This document shows, in pieces, positions 59,340-64,000 of a stretch of DNA of 64,000 nt. How positions within the stretch are numbered: position 1 is the first letter of the stretch; each line of letters begins with the position of its first letter. Both the position numbers and the translations under genes were made by a program. This stretch comes from JAODBQ01 sp047602055. GTDB lineage: Bacteria; Actinomycetota; Acidimicrobiia; Acidimicrobiales; Ilumatobacteraceae. Below the pieces are notes generated by a model. It was not told the origin of the DNA. It saw nothing but the letters and a program-made list of their open reading frames with translations, and did not search any database. The stretch spans positions 2,790,001 through 2,854,000 of the forward strand of contig JASGIG010000001.1 in the NCBI GenBank assembly GCA_047602055.1, read 5' to 3'.

Positions 59340-62060
59340 TTGAGCAAGCTGATGTTCGTCTCATACGCGCAGAATGGTGAGGACGTGGTGTTGCACCGCG
59401 TTCTGCGTGACATCGATGAGGGCCGATACGTGGACGTCGGCGCCGCAGATCCGACCTGGTTCTCGGTCACGAAGGCGTTCTACGACCGTGGCTGGAGCGG
59501 GCTGAACATCGAGCCGTCACCGCGGCTGGCCGAGCAGCTCGCGTCCGAGCGTCCGCGCGATACCACCTGGCAAGGTGCCGCCGCGGACTACGAGGGGGAG
59601 TCGATCTTCCACGTCGTGGCCGACACCGGGTTGTCGACGATGTACGGCGAAGGACTCGGCGAGGAGGTTGTCGAGAACTTCGGCACCGAGAAGATCGTCG
59701 TCCCCGTCCGGTCGTTGAACTCGTTGCTGGACGAGGGCGGCTGGGCGGCTGACGGAATCCACTTCCTGAAGGTCGATGTCGAGGGGGCCGAGCGCGACGT
59801 CCTGGCCGGGATCGACCTCGGTCGATGGCGGCCGTGGATCATCGTCGTCGAGGCCACCGCGCAGCTCTCCACGAAACCGACCCACCACGAGTGGGAGCAC
59901 CTGTTGCTCGATTGCGGCTATCAGTTCTGCCTCTTCGATGGGCTGAACCGCTTCTACCTGGCCGACGAGCGGGCCGAGTTGGCCGAGCGACTGTCATATC
60001 CCGCCGGCGTGTTCGACCAGCCCTATCGCTCCGCGTCGATCGAGCAGATCCTCGTCGAGAACGAGGCGGCCGAGCGCTCCGCGCTCGAGGGGCGGATCGC
60101 GCTCGCGCAGGCCGAGGTCTCCGACGTGCGCGCTCGGTTGGAGGCCGCGACGGCCCGAAGCGCCGGGTACGACGCGCTCGTGGCGGAGTACGAGCGCGTT
60201 CAGTCGGCGCTCACGCTGATGACCAACGATGCCGTGGTGTGGCGCAACGAGCTGATCCGCCTGCGGGTCGTGCTCGGCAATGTGCAGGACGAGCAGCGCC
60301 GTGCCGACGTTGCGGTCGCCGCGGCGCGTGCCGGGCTCGACGAGGCGACAGCCCGGGCAGCCGAGTACGAGGATGCCTATCGGCGCGCGTTGACGGAGAT
60401 CGACGCGATCGCGAACACGGTGTCGTGGCGGGTGACGAAGCCGCTGCGCGTCGTGCGCCGGGCGGCGCGAAGGCATTCGCCCGGTCAGGCGACCGTTGTC
60501 CACGAGGTGTCGACGGCGCCTCGTGCGGCGTCGCGAGTCGAGGATCTGGCGATGGACGTCCTCGATGGTTTCCGGCGACGTCTGGCGCTCATCTGCGCTC
60601 TGCTCGACGGCGATGCGCCGGAGCTCGGCACGGAGAGTCACGCGTCGGCGCTGCTCCGGCTGGAGCAGGCGGTGGACTCCACGGAGCTGACGCCCGCGAC
60701 GGTCGGATGGTTGGCCTGCACGGCGGTCAGCGGCGCGTATCCGACGGAGTCTGAGTGGCTGCGCGCGTCACGTGTGGTCCGTCGCGACGGTGGCCGCGGC
60801 GTCGTCGCGATGCTGCTCGAACTCCTCGTCCAGGAGGTCGACGAAGGCCGCCACACCCCTGCCGAGCTCGAGTTGATAGAGGACCAGGTGCTCGTCGACG
60901 TGAGTCACACCGCGACGTACGACCTGCACACCGGCATCCAGCGAGTCGTGCGCGAGGTCGCCGGCAGATTCCTCCAACGTGACGGCGTGTCCGTCGTGCA
61001 ATGGAACCTCCAAGCCAACTCGGTGACGCGTCTGGCGCGCGTGGAGGAAGAGCGGTTCATGTTCTGGCGACGGTACGCGCACTCGACCGGCGCGAAGATC
61101 GCCGCTCGGCCGCTGGAGGAGTGCACCGGCAAGACGGTGATCCCGTGGAACTGCGTCGTGCTGCTTCCCGAGCTGATCGACACGACCGCACGGTGCTCCG
61201 GCTATCGGGCACTGTGCCGTTCCGGTGTCATCCGCCGGTTCTCGATGATCGGCTACGACCTCATTCCGATGACGGCGAGCGAGACCGTCACAGATGGGAT
61301 GACCGCCAACTTCGGCCAGTACCTGGCGCTCGTCAAGTACGCAACGCGTGTGTCGGCCATCAGCTCGTCGGCAGCGGAAGAGTTCCGGTCCTTCGGTCGG
61401 ATGTTGGCGTCACAAGGGTTGAGCGGACCGGAGGTCTTCGCGGATCCGCTCCCGACGGACATCCAGCCGGTCAACGACGCCGACCTCGCCGCCGCGCGCC
61501 GAGACCTCGACCTTGGGTCGATGCCGGTCGTGCTGGTCGTCGGCAGCCATGAACCGCGCAAGAACCACGTCGTCGTGCTGGAGGCCGCGGACCGGCTGTG
61601 GGCGTCCGGCGTGTCCTTCGAGCTCATCTTCGCCGGCGGTAGCAGCTGGGGCTTGACGGAGTTCGGCTCGTACATCGATGACCTCCAGCGCGCGGCGCGT
61701 CCGGTTCGAGTCCTGGAACGTGTGGACGAGACGACTCTGTGGAGCCTGTATCGCCTTGCCCGATTCACGATGTTCCCGTCCCTCATCGAGGGATATGGCC
61801 TACCCATCACCGAATCGCTGGTCTGCGGTACGCCTGTGATCACCTCGAACTTCGGATCGATGTTGGAGATCGCCGAGGGGGGAGGCGCCTTGGCGGTGGA
61901 CTCGCGCGACTCCGTCCTGGTGGAGCAGGCCATGCGAACGTTGCTCGAAGATCAGCCAGAATATGATCGCCTGGCAGCCCAAGCGGCGGCACGCACGTTT
62001 CCATCCTGGACCCAATACACGGAGCGGTTGTGGGATGAACTGGTCGGCGACGCCGATTGA
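59340..62060 (+). CDS. FkbM-type methyltransferase, coiled-coil and GT4 glycosyltransferase in one chain
   Basis: 906 residues from TTG 59340 (SKLMFVSYAQNGEDVVLHRV), with GAGAGG just upstream; ATG 59352 is an alternative. Residues ~1-225: FkbM methyltransferase (YVDVGAADPTWFSVTKAFYD, VPVRSLNSLLDE, HFLKVDVEGAERDVL). ~230-395: coiled coil rich in Ala/Glu/Arg ending NTVSWRVTKPLRVVRR, a motif often seen in GT fusion proteins. ~500-900: GT4 (LVDVSHTATYDLHTGIQRVV, VLVVGSHEPRKNHVVVLEAA, PSLIEGYGLPITESLVCGTP). It could cap (methylate) and extend the chain, controlling its length. Confidence 0.88.
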   Translation: MSKLMFVSYAQNGEDVVLHRVLRDIDEGRYVDVGAADPTWFSVTKAFYDRGWSGLNIEPSPRLAEQLASERPRDTTWQGAAADYEGESIFHVVADTGLSTMYGEGLGEEVVENFGTEKIVVPVRSLNSLLDEGGWAADGIHFLKVDVEGAERDVLAGIDLGRWRPWIIVVEATAQLSTKPTHHEWEHLLLDCGYQFCLFDGLNRFYLADERAELAERLSYPAGVFDQPYRSASIEQILVENEAAERSALEGRIALAQAEVSDVRARLEAATARSAGYDALVAEYERVQSALTLMTNDAVVWRNELIRLRVVLGNVQDEQRRADVAVAAARAGLDEATARAAEYEDAYRRALTEIDAIANTVSWRVTKPLRVVRRAARRHSPGQATVVHEVSTAPRAASRVEDLAMDVLDGFRRRLALICALLDGDAPELGTESHASALLRLEQAVDSTELTPATVGWLACTAVSGAYPTESEWLRASRVVRRDGGRGVVAMLLELLVQEVDEGRHTPAELELIEDQVLVDVSHTATYDLHTGIQRVVREVAGRFLQRDGVSVVQWNLQANSVTRLARVEEERFMFWRRYAHSTGAKIAARPLEECTGKTVIPWNCVVLLPELIDTTARCSGYRALCRSGVIRRFSMIGYDLIPMTASETVTDGMTANFGQYLALVKYATRVSAISSSAAEEFRSFGRMLASQGLSGPEVFADPLPTDIQPVNDADLAAARRDLDLGSMPVVLVVGSHEPRKNHVVVLEAADRLWASGVSFELIFAGGSSWGLTEFGSYIDDLQRAARPVRVLERVDETTLWSLYRLARFTMFPSLIEGYGLPITESLVCGTPVITSNFGSMLEIAEGGGALAVDSRDSVLVEQAMRTLLEDQPEYDRLAAQAAARTFPSWTQYTERLWDELVGDAD

Positions 62061-62083
62061 TCGGATTCGAACGGACTTCTCGA

Positions 62084-63280
62084 TCAGCCGATGTCCCACG
62101 ACGGTCGCAAGGTCACCGCCCCGCCGGTCTCCAGGGTGCTGCCGGTCATGACGTCGAAGCGCAAGGCGAGGTGCAGGTTGTCGTAGACGTGCTGGCGGTT
62201 GAAGTCGGTGATGTTGGTGTGCAGGTCGTACGTGCCCGGCAGGAGCGGGACGTCACGCAGCACCACGTCGACGATGCCCGTGCCGTCCATGTGGTCCGGG
62301 ACGATCCCGGCATCGCGCGTGTGCGGACCGGTGACGGCGGCGGAGCCGGTCTTCTCGATGACGAAGCCGAACACGGGCTTCGGCACCCGCGTGGTCGCCC
62401 GGTAGTGCATCCGGATCGTGACGTCGTCGCCGGTCCGGAACCTGCGGGTGGGGATCGTGCCGTCGCCGACGAGGAGCTCGACGTCGGTCACCTGGATCTC
62501 GCCCGAGCCGCGACGAGTGCTCTCGCCGCCGTCGGCGCGGTCGCCCAGCATCGTCTCCACGTACTTGTTGACGAGGTCGGCGGGATCGCCCTCGCCGGTC
62601 ATCCTGCCGTGGGTCAGCCAGATCGCCCGGTCGCACATGTTGCGCACGCTGCCCATGTCGTGGGTGACGAGCACGATGGTGCGGCCCTCGTTGCGGAAGT
62701 CGACGAACTTCTCCAGGCACTTCTGCTGGAACGTCACATCGCCGACGGCGAGGATCTCGTCGACGATCAGCAGCTTCGGATCGACGTTCACCGCGACGGC
62801 GAAGGCCAGCCGCACGTACATGCCGGAGGAGTAGGTCTTCACCGGTGAGTCGATGAACTCTTCGAGTCCGGCGAAGCTCACGATCTCGTCGAATCTCGCG
62901 GCGATCTCCCGCCGGCCCATGCCGAGGATCGAGGCGTTGAGAAAGACGTTGTCGCGACCGGACAGCTCGGGATGGAAGCCGGCGCCCAGTTCGAGGAGTG
63001 CCGACATCCGCTTCTCGACCCGAATGGATCCCTTGTTCGGCTGGAGGATGCCGGCCATGCACTTCAGCAACGTGCTCTTGCCCGAGCCGTTGTGGCCGAT
63101 CACTCCGAACATCTCGCCTTCCTTGACGTCGAAGCAGACGTCGTCGAGCGCGACGAACTCCTCGTAGACGTTGCGGCGACCGCGCTTGGCGATCAGCCCC
63201 TTCAGTGAGTTGGTCTTGTCCTTGTGGAGCTTGAACGTCTTGGTGAGGTGGTCGACCTCCAGTGCCTTGGCAAGTGTCAT
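62084..63280 (-). CDS. Wzt-type ABC transporter ATP-binding subunit with glycan-binding domain
   Basis: 398 residues from ATG 63280, sharing its A with the permease stop (TGATG). Walker A GHNGSGKST, signature YSSGMYVRLAFA, Walker B LLIVDEILAVGD, switch THDMGSV. Residues ~255-398 are a Wzt C-terminal beta domain (RFRTGDDVTIRMHYRATTRV, GTYDLHTNITDFNRQHVYDN), which binds the polysaccharide end group (for example methylated) before export. Fits with the upstream FkbM methyltransferase. Confidence 0.94.
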   Translation of the reverse strand: MTLAKALEVDHLTKTFKLHKDKTNSLKGLIAKRGRRNVYEEFVALDDVCFDVKEGEMFGVIGHNGSGKSTLLKCMAGILQPNKGSIRVEKRMSALLELGAGFHPELSGRDNVFLNASILGMGRREIAARFDEIVSFAGLEEFIDSPVKTYSSGMYVRLAFAVAVNVDPKLLIVDEILAVGDVTFQQKCLEKFVDFRNEGRTIVLVTHDMGSVRNMCDRAIWLTHGRMTGEGDPADLVNKYVETMLGDRADGGESTRRGSGEIQVTDVELLVGDGTIPTRRFRTGDDVTIRMHYRATTRVPKPVFGFVIEKTGSAAVTGPHTRDAGIVPDHMDGTGIVDVVLRDVPLLPGTYDLHTNITDFNRQHVYDNLHLALRFDVMTGSTLETGGAVTLRPSWDIG

Positions 63281-64000
63281 CACATCTCCTCGGCGAACTT
63301 CGGTGCGAGGCGGGCGAAGACCCAGGAACCGACGATGAACGCGCCGAAGGCGTAGACGGTGAGCAACGCGAGACGCCCTGGCCCCGGGAAGCGCAGGTCG
63401 TACATCACGTCGTGGACAGCGGTGATGAAGGCGCCCGTCGGCCCGTAGTTGGCCAGCACCCGCAGCGGATGGAACTGGAGCGTCGCCGGGAAGTAGATGA
63501 CCGGCGTGGCGTAGAACAGGATCTGGCTGAGGATGCCCCAGAGGTAGTTGACGTCGTGGTAGAAGACGTTCGCCGCGGAGAGCGTCAACCCGATGCCCGC
63601 GCTGAAGATCGCCAGCAGGAGCAGGACGACCATCAGGACCGGCAACCACGGCAGCACCATGTTGCCGACGAAGAGCAACACCACGGTCAGCAGCGACAGC
63701 TCGATCAACAGCGTCACGAACTGGGCGATGACCACCGAGAACACGAGGTGCTCGGTGGGGAACTGGACCTTCTTGATCAGGCTCGCGCCGCCCTGGACGC
63801 TGCCGATGGCGGTGCCGACGGAGATCGAGAAGAAGTTGAACGGCAGCACGCCGGCGAGGAAGTAGAGCGGGAACGCCTTCAGGCCGCTCGGATCGCCCGG
63901 GACTGGGACGGCCTTGAACACGTAGGTGAAGATCACCGTGAAGATGACCATCTGGGAGAGCGGGTTGAGCAGGCTCCACGCCCAGCCGAGGATCGACTTC
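63280..64000 (-). CDS. Wzm-type ABC-2 polysaccharide export permease (5' end outside window)
   Basis: At least 239 residues; the 5' end is beyond 64000. SILGWAWSLLNPLSQMVIFT, FPLYFLAGVLPFNFFSISVG, NANLIKKVQFP-type motif (ASLIKKVQFPTEHLVFSVVI) and NVFYHDVNYLWGILSQILFY are the hallmark of ABC-2 polysaccharide permeases. Six TM segments; forms the channel with the Wzt protein encoded just downstream. Confidence 0.93.
   Translation of the reverse strand, partial: KSILGWAWSLLNPLSQMVIFTVIFTYVFKAVPVPGDPSGLKAFPLYFLAGVLPFNFFSISVGTAIGSVQGGASLIKKVQFPTEHLVFSVVIAQFVTLLIELSLLTVVLLFVGNMVLPWLPVLMVVLLLLAIFSAGIGLTLSAANVFYHDVNYLWGILSQILFYATPVIYFPATLQFHPLRVLANYGPTGAFITAVHDVMYDLRFPGPGRLALLTVYAFGAFIVGSWVFARLAPKFAEEM

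Noticed and set aside
1..64000. tRNA, rRNA, CRISPR, prophage or transposase genes
   Set aside because: No TPsiC-like or rRNA-like stretches, no regularly spaced repeats, and no integrase or transposase motifs were found when reading both strands.

Overview
The window is very GC-rich, densely coded DNA with many GTG and TTG starts and many 1-4 nt stop/start overlaps (GTGA, ATGA, TGATG). The gene content is actinobacterial: a WS/DGAT acyltransferase, SufU-type Fe-S assembly, enzymes of mycothiol-linked families, DUF2142/DUF2304 membrane proteins and VapBC modules. I infer an uncultured or marine/freshwater member of Acidimicrobiia (Ilumatobacter-like). This placement comes from gene content and composition, not from a marker phylogeny. 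No tRNA, rRNA, CRISPR array, integrase or insertion sequence was seen.

Layout. 1-4.4 kb: end of a LOG-family gene, orphan kdpDE (kdpD frameshifted) and a decayed aminoglycoside nucleotidyltransferase. 4.4-9.6 kb: lipid and envelope genes, a MaoC hydratase, a methyltransferase and mutY. 9.8-12.6 kb: a three-gene operon ending in a UGSC-family selenoprotein, with an in-frame UGA followed by a SECIS-like hairpin. 12.7-16.7 kb: MBL hydrolase, MauE-like protein, oligopeptidase B, ferredoxin. 16.7-26.8 kb: a split SUF Fe-S assembly system. sufB, a Cys-rich small gene, sufD, a Rieske ferredoxin and sufC1 run forward; sufC2, sufS, sufU, phyH and a DUF2889 gene run in reverse. The two arms carry separate SufC paralogues and share a palindromic promoter motif. 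26.8-28.4 kb: vapBC and a fatty acid desaturase.

28.5-64 kb is mainly a cell-surface glycan region, interrupted by a metabolic island at 36.7-43.3 kb (vapBC, acyl-CoA dehydrogenase, mycothiol-linked enzymes, hydrolase). It holds a secreted triple-repeat protein, two DUF2142 membrane proteins with GT2 partners, and the UDP-sugar operon ugd-uxs-galE, whose ugd carries a 452-residue intein at its catalytic cysteine. GDP-fucose synthase, two flippase-type proteins (one fused to a GT2 domain), several GT2/GT4 enzymes, a FkbM-coiled coil-GT4 protein and a Wzm/Wzt exporter complete it. Together these would make UDP-glucuronate, UDP-xylose, UDP-galactose and GDP-fucose, assemble a polysaccharide and export it.

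Caution on quality: about a dozen single-base frameshifts, mostly in G/C runs, break otherwise intact genes (kdpD, ptrB, sufD twice, htpX, phyH twice, a DUF2889 gene, a lipoprotein, a GT4, fcl/GT2). Two of them in sufD compensate each other. This looks like residual assembly error more than gene decay, so such genes are given as CDS with the break described.
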